A stretch of 64,000 bases of DNA from Catonia carolina (Eukaryota; Arthropoda; Insecta; Hemiptera; Achilidae), in NCBI GenBank assembly GCA_035578175.1, contig JAQMRL010000003.1, positions 97,633,969-97,697,968 on the forward strand, given 5' to 3'. A model generated the notes under the pieces. That model did no database searches and was not told the DNA's origin. It saw nothing but the letters and a program-made list of their open reading frames with translations. The number at the start of each line of letters is the position of its first letter. The stretch's first letter is position 1. Position numbers and translations under genes: made by a program. Below are positions 22,401 through 31,179 of the stretch, piece by piece.

Positions 22401-25400
22401 AACCCGAAAGCATAAGACATGTATCAAGTGTGTAACTCAAAATGTAACCACCACAAACTCTTAAGTAATAAAATTCAGTCCATGACCCGTCACACTAAAT
22501 AAATAAGTAAGGAGTACTCTAATTATTTAAAGAAATTGAATTGTTTAAAATTCAATTGCAATTTAACATAACTTTACTGAAAATAATGAAATATGAAAAC
22601 CCTAAAAATACAATAACTTTTTGAAATAACCGTAAAGCTAGTATTACTCACGATAATTAGCTTGCATCGACAGAACTCACTAGTCTATCACTACAAAAAT
22701 GTCAAAGTGCAGTAATTCAGTTTACTGCTAATGACCAAAATGGATACTAAATATAGCTTAGGCTTAGTGTTATGGCTTATTTAGAATGAATGTTTATTAT
22801 TTAGGATAATTATTAAAAATCAATAAATAATACATTGAGATGTTTATAAAACGACAGTTATAAACATAATAAATCAATGTAAGAGTAAAACAACAATATC
22901 ATGTCATGGTTAGAGCTATCGCTATGATGTATTTAGAAAAGCACATAATAGTAGCACTCCCCCCCCCCCGCATAGTCCAGTCTTACTCTCGCTGATGATC
23001 GTCAACTTATATTGCGTTACCAGTACCGGGTCATTGAGAAAGTTGCATCCATTTTAAAAAATTACAGTTTAAAAACTACTGGAGATAAAGTCATAATTTT
23101 TTTGTTGTAAACAGAAACTATTAAAGGATTTTTACAAACCTTAATAATTTTGTATGTGAGCACCATCAGTTGCTTTGCACACATCTAAATGATAGTCAAC
23201 CTCTGTCCAGGTGCGCTGTGTCAAATCAACCGTGGCTGAAGCAACAGCAGTAGCAATTCGTCATCATAAATTATTCATTTTATGAATCTTCTCATTAACA
23301 CAACCTCAGAAGAAAAAATCAAGCGGGGTTAAATCTGGGCTACGCGGAGGCCAAAGCACAGGACCGGCCCTACTGTTTTATTGGTCAGGGAACCCTTATT
23401 TGAGAGTGTGGTAATTTTTTAAAATCGATGCAACAATTCTCAATGACCCGGAACAAAAACCATTAGGATTTATTGCTACATTTTCCATTAATTTGCCATT
23501 TCATTTGACAGTTTTATGCTAAATATAAACAGTTAAGTAAGATGAATAATAAGTTAATAAGTTATAAGAGTCATATGGAGGGAGAAATAGGAACAATCAG
23601 TCATATTAAATTTTAATAAGGAGGTTAAGCAAAGGTGGATAAAAAGAGTTGGGCACACTCATGACTAAGCATTATTTTATAAGTTTTTTGGCCATTAGGT
23701 GCTGATACACACAAATGTTGAGAGGTAAAATAGAAACTTTATTGCTCTATATTTAAAGCTACAGAACAGTGTTGCTTAAAGACTGTAGTTCGATTAAGTT
23801 AGGTGAAAGTTGTAACTGTTCACTGTGTGAGCAGCAAGTACTGAAAGACAATTTAATTTTTTAACTGCTTTATATAGGGCTGTATCAATTTAGATTGTTG
23901 CCTACTCTTTTCAATTGATGGTAGTTTTGTTGTTATCTAAGGAAAGGAGAAAGATAATTTCTTAATGAATTTTGTTGTCATAAAGTAGCACAGTCTTGGC
24001 CATAACAGGCAGGTGGAGTGTTAAATTATATGCCTTGAACTGCTAGTTCTAGAACTAAAAAAAAACTAGTTCTGTTTCTTATCACATGGTCAGCCAATTA
24101 AATGACTGAAGCATTTAAGAACAGAAGAGGTAAACGTGTGAAAGACACTAGTCACAGTTATCTCCTCTGAGAGTAATGAATTTTATCGTGTAGCCAGACC
24201 CTGTGGCGAATGAAGTGAAGGTGTCATTGCAAGGTAGATACTTTTCGGAGGGCTTGGCATGCTGATAAGCATCCTTTTCCACTCAGTGATGAAGGCAATG
24301 GTTAACCACCTCACTCCTAGTTTTACTAAGTAAAGCCTCTAGAGGTTCAAACCAGCCTTTTGACTGATGACCTAACAACAATAAAGAATAGATTGCTACA
24401 AAAGATTTGGCTATGGGTTTTAACCAGAGGGAGAAAACAAAGACAACTCAGAAAGGAGTGGGTGGATGGTGTTGTGAGAGCTGAGGAGAAGGGTCTTCAT
24501 ATAAAGATGTGTTTCATATGAATGAGTGGTGTTTTGGTTTATGGGAAATGGACGAGTGCTGTAATTATTTTGTTTTTTTTTAGGTTTTACGTCTGACTGT
24601 TTTGCAATCGCTGCTAATGCATGGCTGTAGAAAGCCATTATAACAATAACAATAAAAACGACGAGAAAATAATGTTGTTTCAATAAGAATTATTTTTTTC
24701 AAAAAGATAACCTGAAACTTTCTTTGAAATTTAAATTCCTCCCTCCATTTTCTTGGTCGGCCCATTGGCGTAGTGGTTATAGCAACTGGCTTCTATACCA
24801 GCATCCCAGCTTCAATTCTCAGTCAGGTCTGGCATTTTTGCATGACTCATTTTCATATATCATCATTCTCCACCGTCTGTGTTAGCAGAAATTGCTAAAC
24901 AGTCAGACGTAAGCAAAAAAAAAATCCATTTTCTTGCATTATGTCATTCCATAAAATAATTAACATAATCATTGCATTTTTCTTCATCATCTCTTATGTA
25001 GATAAATATATGATAGCAATGATATTTATGATATGATAGCAACTTAAATTTAATATTCATTATGCTGATGGTTCCAAATAGAATGAAATATTACACATAA
25101 CTCGATCACAGAAGCTTTTCACAAGAAAACCAATTCTTTCCATTTAGCACCAGTTTTATAATTACACTTCTTACAACATTCTTACAACACTTCTTTTATA
25201 ACATTGTAAATAAACTAGATAAAATTGTGAACCATACATATCAACTGAACAAATTAGTATGAAAAATACAATTACATTTTGGCTACAAAAAATAAAACGT
25301 TAAGAAACAGTTACTGCTCTTTAAAAATAAAATCAAGCGTTTCAGAATAACATGCATCAAAAGATCATGTGACCTAATTATGAAGTATAAATAAATTAAT

Positions 25401-25507
25401 AAGATAATAATTAACTTACATTTTAATGTTATATTAGCAGTTTCCAATGAATTAACAAGAAATAATAAAATCAATAATAAAATGACTGACGTTTCACCCA
25501 TTTCCAA
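13343..25507 (-). CDS. Secreted EB-module protein, eight exons, probably GPI-anchored
   Basis: Coding exons in order: 25420-25507, 22094-22219, 20746-20904, 18814-18951, 17755-17874, 16153-16296, 14730-14867 and 13343-13428; together 999 bases and 332 residues. Every intron is phase 1 with GT/AG ends. Exon 1 encodes a signal peptide (SVILLLILLFLV). Exons 2-7 each encode one six-cysteine module of the form C-x5-C-x(5-11)-C-x(3-10)-C-x-C-x(10-13)-C, which fits the EB module of invertebrate extracellular proteins. The last exon gives a short spacer (SSPVLNGGQS) and a hydrophobic tail ending the protein, typical of a GPI signal; NGG offers cleavage sites. The likely location is the outer cell surface. 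Ligand and function are unknown. An untethered secreted form or a single-pass anchor are alternatives. Confidence 0.8.
13429..14729 (-). other. Intron 7 of the EB-module gene
   Basis: AT-rich. A 77-codon plus-strand open frame at 14036-14269 has no domain and no codon bias and is treated as chance. No repeat recognised. Confidence 0.6.
14730..14867 (-). CDS. EB-module gene exon 7: module 6
   Basis: Acceptor TTTTTAG, donor GAAAAG|GTAAGT. Spacing C-x5-C-x11-C-x4-C-x-C-x12-C; contains LGESCNDPREC and CKCASGYKPDFRNNDC. Phase 1-1. Confidence 0.8.
14868..16152 (-). other. Intron 6 of the EB-module gene
   Basis: Holds a degenerate LINE 3' remnant on the minus strand (15240-15850); otherwise AT-rich. 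Confidence 0.6.
15240..15850 (-). repeat. Jockey-like LINE 3' remnant
   Basis: The minus strand encodes LQKRAIRILGILQLREL and ELKILTVTNLYILEAI, the region after the reverse transcriptase in jockey-type LINE proteins. The same stretch is represented in the fragment at 38600-39483 (IQKKAVRYMMG, LQLLTVPSLYIFEL). 5'-truncated and broken. Confidence 0.55.
16153..16296 (-). CDS. EB-module gene exon 6: module 5
   Basis: Acceptor AATATCAG, donor ATGG|GTACGT. Spacing C-x5-C-x8-C-x6-C-x-C-x10-C; contains GSRCEEDGQCQEF and VCVCSPTSILRDGSC. Phase 1-1. Confidence 0.8.
16297..17754 (-). other. Intron 5 of the EB-module gene
   Basis: Contains the foldback element at 16759-17360; otherwise AT-rich, nothing recognised. 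Confidence 0.6.
16759..17360. mobile_element. Foldback element, ACAGGGTGATTC family
   Basis: Ends ACAGGGTGATTCTAAATT and AATTTAGAATCACCCTGT are inverted. Inner blocks also pair: CTAACGAAGCATTTCC near the right end against GGAAATGCTCCATGATTCC in the left arm. About 602 bp, no coding capacity. Related to 33820-34833 and to single-arm remnants elsewhere. Confidence 0.7.
17755..17874 (-). CDS. EB-module gene exon 5: module 4
   Basis: Acceptor TTTTTACAG, donor CCTA|GTAAGT. Spacing C-x5-C-x6-C-x3-C-x-C-x12-C; contains IGEPCRNEGDCTTPNSRC. The shortest module and the closest to a textbook EB repeat. Phase 1-1. Confidence 0.8.
17875..20745 (-). other. Introns 4 and 3 of the EB-module gene
   Basis: Noncoding except for module exon 4 at 18814-18951. 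A local direct duplication sharing CATTGAAGAAATTC and TAAAACATAT lies at about 19705-19800. No other repeat recognised. Confidence 0.55.
18814..18951 (-). CDS. EB-module gene exon 4: module 3
   Basis: Acceptor CTTTTCCAG, donor TCATCAG|GTATTT. Spacing C-x5-C-x9-C-x4-C-x-C-x12-C; contains HCRVSGECKVKS and CACPFYYHPNSNGSDC. Phase 1-1. Confidence 0.78.
20746..20904 (-). CDS. EB-module gene exon 3: module 2
   Basis: Acceptor TTTACAG, donor GTCT|GTATGTAAG. Spacing C-x5-C-x9-C-x10-C-x-C-x10-C; starts AVLIGDPCIENIQC. The longest module, with a GSSG-containing insert. Phase 1-1. Confidence 0.78.
20905..22093 (-). other. Intron 2 of the EB-module gene
   Basis: Contains a tRNA-like head near 20971-21040 (AGCAGTTGGTTGCGAAGCAC, then GATTTAAATCC at box B distance). 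The rest is AT-rich and unassigned. Confidence 0.45.
22094..22219 (-). CDS. EB-module gene exon 2: module 1
   Basis: Acceptor TTTTCAG, donor AAAAG|GTAATA. Cysteine spacing C-x5-C-x5-C-x5-C-x-C-x13-C; contains KCHYDTDCGTNAYC. Phase 1-1, so the exon is a self-contained cassette. Confidence 0.8.
23026..23451 (-). mobile_element. Internally deleted Tc1/mariner-like element
   Basis: Inverted ends CCGGGTCATTGAGAA...GTTGCATC of about 33 bp bound 426 bp. The minus strand still encodes a transposase C-terminus: WPPRSPDLTPLDFFF, RRIATAVASATVDLTQRTW and DYHLDVCKATDGAHIQNY before the left end. The catalytic core is missing. A second copy of the family is at 56590-56956. Confidence 0.7.
23994..24388 (+). 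mobile_element. SINE, full-length copy (3'-hairpin family)
   Basis: About 395 bp in the same family as 57066-57460, in the opposite orientation relative to the window. It begins CATAACAGGCAGGTGGAGTG, carries the shared AGCCAGACCCTGTGG block and ends with the hairpin segment CAAACCAGCC...CTGATGAC (24348-24371) followed by TAACAACAA. No clear tRNA promoter in its 5' part. Confidence 0.75.
24560..24625 (-). repeat. Truncated tRNA-derived SINE 3' end
   Basis: The minus strand gives GCAAAACAGTCAGACGTAAA then an A-rich tail, matching the 3' end of the SINE at 24765-24930. The tRNA-like head is lost. Confidence 0.55.
24765..24930 (+). mobile_element. tRNA-derived SINE with A-tail
   Basis: The head has A-box-like GCGTAGTGGTTATAGCAACT and B-box-like CTTCAATTCTCAG, then AGGTCTGGCATTTTTGC. 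The body ends AACAGTCAGACGTAAGC plus a ten-base A-tail. A relative with the same head is at 5520-5690. Confidence 0.7.
25420..25507 (-). CDS. EB-module gene exon 1: start and signal peptide
   Basis: Starts MEMGETSV and continues into a strongly hydrophobic LLLILLFLVN; donor AAAT|GTAAGT leaves one base (phase 1). An ATG two codons later is an alternative start with little effect on the leader. Confidence 0.75.
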
Positions 25508-25936
25508 ACAGAATCAAGTAGTAATAGTAAAATTCTTTACAGTGTATTGTAACTTCATTAGATACGCATGAACTGTTAAATGCATGCTCACATCTTACTC
25601 AATGCTGAGAGGTTTTCTTATCAGTAAGGTAACAAACTAGTCATAAAAAGTAGGTGTGTTATATGTTTCATTCTCCTATTATTATAACTGTTGTTAAATA
25701 CATTAACTTGTCTTTATCAATGGAATTTGTTGTTACTAAAGTTAAATAATAATAAAAGTGATTTAATGTAGCCTATGTAAAAATTATACATTTATGAATG
25801 TATGTTAAAACCCTATTGTTTAATAAATTAGTCTAATAGCAACATTGTAAACTATTGTAACATTACTACAAATGTAATTATTGAGTTTTAATTGTAGAAT
25901 CTATGTATATTTTTACTTTCTTTTACCCTATAAAAA

Positions 25937-26207
25937 TATATAGGAAAGGAAAGTATTAGTTTCATGTTGATTTTCCGAAATACATGTTTTCAGGCCCCCT
26001 GAATCCAAAAATACATGTTTTAAGCAATTGGTTTGTGTGTGTGAACAAAATATCTCAAGAATGGAATATCGTACAAAGTTAAAATTTGTAATGTAAGTTA
26101 GTTACCACTAGGGGACCCAACACAAACATTTTTTTATTAAAATCGGTTCCAGTGAAAATTAAATTTCAAAAAATCAACATAAAAACAATAATTTCCTTTC
26201 CTATATA
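25937..26207. mobile_element. Inverted-repeat MITE, TATATAGGAAAGGAAA family
   Basis: TATATAGGAAAGGAAA at 25937 and its reverse complement ending at 26207 bound 271 bp; further pairing of the TTGATTTT blocks inside. A related decayed copy, with TTTCCTTCCTGTATATTC, lies near 27800-27915. Confidence 0.6.
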
Positions 26208-26234
26208 TTCATATAGGGAAAGAGAAAGTTATAA

Positions 26235-27390
26235 GAAAAAATGTTCATATAAACCTAAAGCTGGAAATGTTCTATTGGCAAGTTACTTCTGGAATTCAGT
26301 TACCCTAGTGATGTGAGGCAACAATACAATTTTCAATGCTTTAAATAAGAGGCAAGCTTGGTAGCATCTTGTGCTCTTAAGCTGAAAGAATGAATAAAAT
26401 AGTTCTGAAAACCATAATTTAAAAGATATCTGCCATAAAACACGAAATTAAGAAAAACACAAGTACATTTAACATTTTAAGTTTAATATAAAATAACGTT
26501 GTTGAATTGCAAGCTCATTAAGCCATTATTTTTTAAAATTCAACACAGAATTAAATTCCAACAAAATATATGTAAAATTATGTCAATAACAAATAACCAC
26601 AAAATATTGTAATTGAATTTTATTAATAACAAAACTGGCTACTCAATTTCTTAGATAATTTTGTGTGTAAATCCGTTGTGAATAAACAAACCATCCAACC
26701 CCACAGGAATGTCTGATGGAGTGAAATCAGGAGATTGTAGTGGCCATTTTGACCAACCCATTGCTTTAAAAGAAACGGGATAGTCAATTATCGTAATAAT
26801 ATTTAGGCAATAATTGGGAATTTTTCTAATCGCCAAGAAAATAAAATTTTACCATGCCCAATGGGTTGAACATTTAAATAGAATACCCAAAAGCCACTTA
26901 CCTGGTTTAGCAAGGCGATACAAACCAGTGGAAAGCAGAGGTATTGGCAGGCCAGAGAAAAGATGGGTGCTGCCACAACAATAAAAATGCTTAACCTATG
27001 AAGAGAAAAATATATTTGGGCACAAGAAAACCTAAATGAGACTGCAACAAAACATTTCCAGTATATTATGGTTTCATTTAACACCAGGTGTGTGGTATTC
27101 TTGGTGATAGTCCACTGGTCCATTTTTCTTACCATGGAGGATTACAAAGGTAGGGTACATACATTTTTTTTACAAACATATCGCATAAACTTAATATTCA
27201 TTAAGTGATTTCTAATTTTGTCTCATAATTAAAGCCCTCAAATTTTTAATATGACCTTATTTCGCTAGAGTTCCAGAATTCCAGGCAAAATCTTCCACTA
27301 GCCTTAACTTGCTGATGAAGCGTTTCTGAATGCTTTTAGAAGAATCCGCTCCTGAGAGATTGCCATTCAGTTTTAAATCACCACATATAA
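26235..27390. mobile_element. Decayed foldback remnant, ACAGGGTGATTC family
   Basis: The arm at about 27285-27345 has AACTTGCTGATGAAGCGTTT, a mutated form of the family core. The opposite arm near 26240-26320 pairs with it around TGGAATTC. The ends are no longer clear. Confidence 0.4.
26651..26780 (-). repeat. Tc1/mariner transposase C-terminal scrap
   Basis: The minus strand reads WSKWPLQSPDFTPSDI, a degenerate form of the WPPRSPDLTPLDF motif around the last catalytic acid of this superfamily. Confidence 0.4.
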
Positions 27391-27679
27391 CTCCAACACT
27401 TTATTTATTTAAAATGCAAAATGTAGTTCAATGTATTTTAAATAATATTTACATAATCATACCGGGGAGGATTTAATGTTTTTACAAAAGATACAAAAAA
27501 AGAGAAAAACTATAAGTTTTGAGAAGTAAATAACAAGAATATTATAAATGAAACTTTTCTACATATTAAAATTGTCAGGTTATTTTAACACATAATGCTT
27601 GAGTTCCAGCTCCGTGTAGTTGGAAGGAATGCAGTGCTTTGTTATAGTAGTGGGAGAATGAATGAGAATGAATCAGCTA

Positions 27680-27740
27680 TACACACACACACGCACACAC
27701 ACACACACACACACGCACACACACACACACACATACATAT

Positions 27741-27775
<35 letters not shown>

Positions 27776-27783
27776 CACACGCA
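27680..27783. repeat. (AC)n/(AT)n microsatellite
   Basis: Runs of AC with scattered G or T, then a pure TA block, then AC again. All long open frames here are repeat artefacts. Confidence 0.95.
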
Positions 27784-28955
27784 CACGCAAACGAACCAAT
27801 AGCTGAAGATATGACTTTTGGGTTCAGGGGCCAAAAAACTTGTTTTATCGGTGAAAATTCGATTTTGAAAAACCAAAATGATAACAATAGCTAATTTCCT
27901 TCCTGTATATTCATAAAAGTCAAAAGAAAGTATATTGTACAAAAGGGCATAATTAACACATAGTTTTTGCTTGAAATATTACTGAAAATTCCTTAGGAAT
28001 ACCTTGTCAGTGACAATATCTTTTACGTCTATACATTCAAGGAAACAGCCCATGAAATAGGTTTCAACTGATTCTTCAACCCAGTCAATTCCTCAACCGA
28101 GCTTTACAATAACGGGTCGGCTAAAACTAAAAAATAGACTAGGGTTTTGATTTTCACGGTGCTAACAATTTATGATCGTTTTTAAGGAAAGTTTCAACAC
28201 CTGACGATGTTAATAAGTTTGCGGACTAATACATATCGATTAAAACTCTGTCGTGTGGTAAGTCTTCGCATTTTGGGGATTTTAATTCGAAAAATCAAAG
28301 CAACTGCTGATATTGGTCCCGTTTAAGATGGATTTGTTAATACTTCAACGCTTATAAATGATTTTCTGTAATAATTTTTGTATTTGACAGTACAGTAGCG
28401 TGGCACTCAGGCTCACATCTGTAAAAAAATATCATTACACGTCGTAATGACTCCAATATTTTTTTACAATTATAGCCTTTAAAAACAAATCCTAATATAG
28501 TATCAGATGAGAAATAACTTTATCTTATTATTATTAATTTAGGTTGTACGAAGCTATTTCAATAAAAAAACATGTGAGAATTGTTTGGTACGTAATACAA
28601 TTTTATTAATACATATTCCACAAACAAAATTCTGGTTACTGACATTGTGAAATTTAAAAAAAAATATATTGTGAAAAATATATACATGTATTTTTAATCT
28701 GAACGATGTCAGATTTATATAAGCACTGTAAATGGAAGCAAGAAGATTCATTAGACTACGTGTTTAGCTACACAATTGTTTAAAGTTACCTAAATATTTT
28801 ATTACATTACTTTTTTATGAAAAACTCGATCCACGACAATTGGCCGTTTTTTTTCTAACTATCGAGAAAGTTAAACATTTTTACGTTTTCTTATATTTTA
28901 AAACAACTCGGTACAACGGAATTTGTGGTTTTCTTTAGAACTATTAAAAAATTAA

Positions 28956-29033
28956 ATGAGAATGAATGGAAATTTTTTTGTTACGTTTAATAATGTTGTA
29001 GTAACAATAATACTGACAGCTTTAATCTCATGG
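28956..29033 (+). CDS. Gene A exon 1: hydrophobic leader
   Basis: Starts ATG AGA ATG, 26 codons, donor TCATGG|GTAAGT. In copy B the same 26 codons show two silent and three conservative changes, which is what marks it as coding. Confidence 0.6.
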
Positions 29034-31179
29034 GTAAGTCGCTATAAACCTACATCTTTCAATGTGTTTTGCAAAAAGAAGAGCTGAGTGGATGAAGATG
29101 CTATGAAACATTACTTTTTCTTGCCTTACATGAATATTCAGGGAAAGAATTTGTTTTTATGTCGATTTTCGAAATCGAGTTTTTGAACCCGGCAGAAATA
29201 TTTCGCTAGCTGTAACTCGCTAACGAAGCGTTTTCGGACCTTTGTTGATATAACATTTTTTTCATATATTTACTAGCAGAATGCGCTGGGAGGGAGACTT
29301 TTTGTATCACTTTGTATAATATGTTAAATGTATGTACAATTTACATTGTAGGACCCAAGGAATAAAGACTGTAGGGTGATGAATTCGAGTAAAATAACAG
29401 GTATCAGTGATAAGACGAAACCAACTCAACTTAATTTGGTTGAAACAAGTCAAGAGGTGCTCGTGTTGCAAGACGCAATGGACGACAGAAAAAAAATTAT
29501 ATATAAGGTAAAGAAACCACTCAGATACGAGGACAATAGCCTTAATCTTAATTTGTAAAAGATTTTATTAATTCTTTTATGAAAAACTTTTTTTATTTTG
29601 AAATACCGTTCGTTCATTCTCAGAGAGTATTGTGTATTAAAGTTTAGTTGATGATAATACTATAATAAGGTATAATACGAAGAAACCAGTTTGAAGAAAA
29701 GTGTTATTATAGACATTTTAATTGAACGACATAAATTTTAATGAAGGGATAATAGTGTATACGATAATTGAATTTTTTTAAAAAAGGTACAATTCACAAA
29801 ATGATGAGAGCTTTAGAATTTCAATCGCATTTTTGTCAAAAATTTATTTTTGTTAAATTCCGTTTGTATCAAATAAGCTCTTCAATTTGTTGACCGTATG
29901 AGTTAGTGATCTTTAGAAGAATATTCGAGTGTTCATGTCCCCATGTTTTCTTCTTAGTTTATTGTCAACGGACTACTGTTTCTGTGTTATAACAAAATCG
30001 ACTGCCACTAAACATAATATTAACCTACTAATTTTTAGTTCCAACCTCCAAATTAACCACCGAATTCTCTTATAATTACTTTTGGTCGAATTAACAGTAG
30101 TATAACAATTTAGGACCATCTATTGATAGCATTTTTAAACATGCTGTAGAAGAAAAACGGTTGCCCTGGTATGGACATGTTGGAAGTACGGAGGCCAGAT
30201 GGATTAATAAAGTAATGGAAGAAAGCAAGGATGGAATGCAACCCACAAATATACGATTAGGTGGGCGAGGCTGTGCAGGAAAGAGGCTAGGGCGAGCGTG
30301 GCTCGGGTGATTAGGGGTAAATTTAGGATCTGATAAAGGGAAGGAAGACAGCATTTGTCTTCTTCATCATTGCCTCCTCAATCTTGAGGTTGGTGGACAT
30401 ACAATTATGCTACCTCCATCTTGGCAGTCTCTTCGCTTCCATTCCTTACTCTTATCCGTAAATTTCAATATCGGTCTTCCTCTCGTTGCCTACACCTTCA
30501 GAATGGTGATTAACAAGGTTTAATGTCATAGCAGATGTCCAATCGTACTGAATCTTCTACCTTTGATTATTGTCAAATTCTTTCTTCACCCACTCGTGTC
30601 ACTACAATCTCGTTAGTCACTCTATCTATCCATTGAATCTTAAGAATTTTTAGTCAACATCACATTTCAAAGGCTTCCAGTTTCTTCCTATCCACATTTT
30701 GTAGAGTGTACATGTCTGAGGCGCAAGTGCGAAATTACACCTCGGAGAAAAATTACTCCAATTTTGCAAATAAATGTTCTAACAGAAGTCTTTCTTTTGT
30801 CCGTCTCTTCTTTCTTTTAGATGGCTTTTAATATATAAAAAAATCAACATTTTTTTATTTTATTTTACAGGATGAAACAGAAGGAAAGCCAATTCCTGGG
30901 AAAATAATGGATCACGTTATCAAACATCGATTTTGGTACCTTTTGTTACCTTCTATTCCAGTTGCAGCTATATGTGGTGGAATAAGTTGTATTTCATTTT
31001 GTTGTGCATTATTTACGAATATTTTTAAGAAGTACTGTGCATGCTGCGACTTTCTGATGAAATCATTTTCTTTTGGCTTTGCCTGGACGATTTGGGCTTT
31101 TCTCCATGTCTTTGACTGGGTTTATGTTCCCAAAAATTATGCTGACTTCTTACAAGAACGGTGCAGTACAACAGATTAA
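28956..31179 (+). CDS. Unrecognised 180-residue membrane protein, gene A, three exons
   Basis: Exons 28956-29033, 29352-29507 and 30871-31179 join with both introns in phase 0 and GT/AG ends. Exon 1 gives an N-terminal hydrophobic leader (MRMNGNFFVTF, then VVVTIILTALISW), either a signal peptide or an anchor. Exon 2 is polar and acidic (VETSQEVLVLQDAMDDRKK). Exon 3 has two hydrophobic spans, about residues 99-127 (FWYLLLPSIPVAAICGG, cysteine-rich) and 142-163 (SFGFAWTIWAFLHVF). An AATAAA at 31232-31237 follows the stop. I recognise no family. Support for coding comes from the paralogue at 45593-48657, which keeps splice sites, frame and many silent changes. It could be a multi-pass membrane protein or a secreted one with hydrophobic hairpins. 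Confidence 0.62.
29170..29335 (+). repeat. Single-arm remnant of the ACAGGGTGATTC foldback family
   Basis: Contains GTAACTCGCTAACGAAGCGT and ACATTTTTTTCATATATTTAC, which match the right arm of 33820-34833. It lies in gene A intron 1 and is also present in copy B (about 45830-45945), so it predates the duplication. Confidence 0.65.
29352..29507 (+). CDS. Gene A exon 2: polar segment
   Basis: Acceptor TTTACATTGTAG, donor ATAAG|GTAAAG; 52 codons starting DPRNKDC, phase 0-0, so it can be skipped without a frameshift. An in-frame ATG at 29379 is an alternative start for a 145-residue form. Confidence 0.6.
30120..30740. repeat. LINE scraps in gene A intron 2
   Basis: The plus strand at 30127-30360 reads RLPWYGHVGSTEARWINKVM. 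The minus strand at about 30640-30730 reads NVDRKKLEAFEM. Both are C-terminal LINE motifs, here in opposite orientations. The same arrangement recurs in copy B at about 47565-48230. Confidence 0.5.
30871..31179 (+). CDS. Gene A exon 3: two hydrophobic spans
   Basis: Acceptor TTTATTTTACAG; starts DETEGKPIPG, ends QERCSTTD then TAA at 31177-31179. The best conserved exon between the paralogues. Confidence 0.65.
   Translation, partial: DETEGKPIPGKIMDHVIKHRFWYLLLPSIPVAAICGGISCISFCCALFTNIFKKYCACCDFLMKSFSFGFAWTIWAFLHVFDWVYVPKNYADFLQERCSTTD

Larger units (their letters stand above)
22220..25419 (-). other. Intron 1 of the EB-module gene (3.2 kb)
   Basis: Holds a deleted Tc1/mariner-like element (23026-23451), a full-length SINE (23994-24388), and two copies of a tRNA-derived SINE (24560-24625 and 24765-24930). 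A short direct repeat of GTACAGTATGGT lies near 22297-22340 and a C9 run near 22970. Confidence 0.65.
25508..28602. other. Intergenic repeat-rich stretch
   Basis: The promoter of the EB-module gene should lie at its left edge on the minus strand; I see no clear TATA or initiator. The rest holds an inverted-repeat element (25937-26207), a decayed foldback (26235-27390), a transposase scrap (26651-26780) and a CA/TA microsatellite. Confidence 0.5.

Noticed and set aside
27595..27942. Open frames across the CA/TA microsatellite
   Set aside because: Products are alternating-residue repeats from simple sequence.
28956..31179. Gene A as a divergent caveolin
   Set aside because: Size and the cysteine-rich hydrophobic region recall caveolins, but the N-terminal hydrophobic leader and the lack of the caveolin signature segment argue against it.
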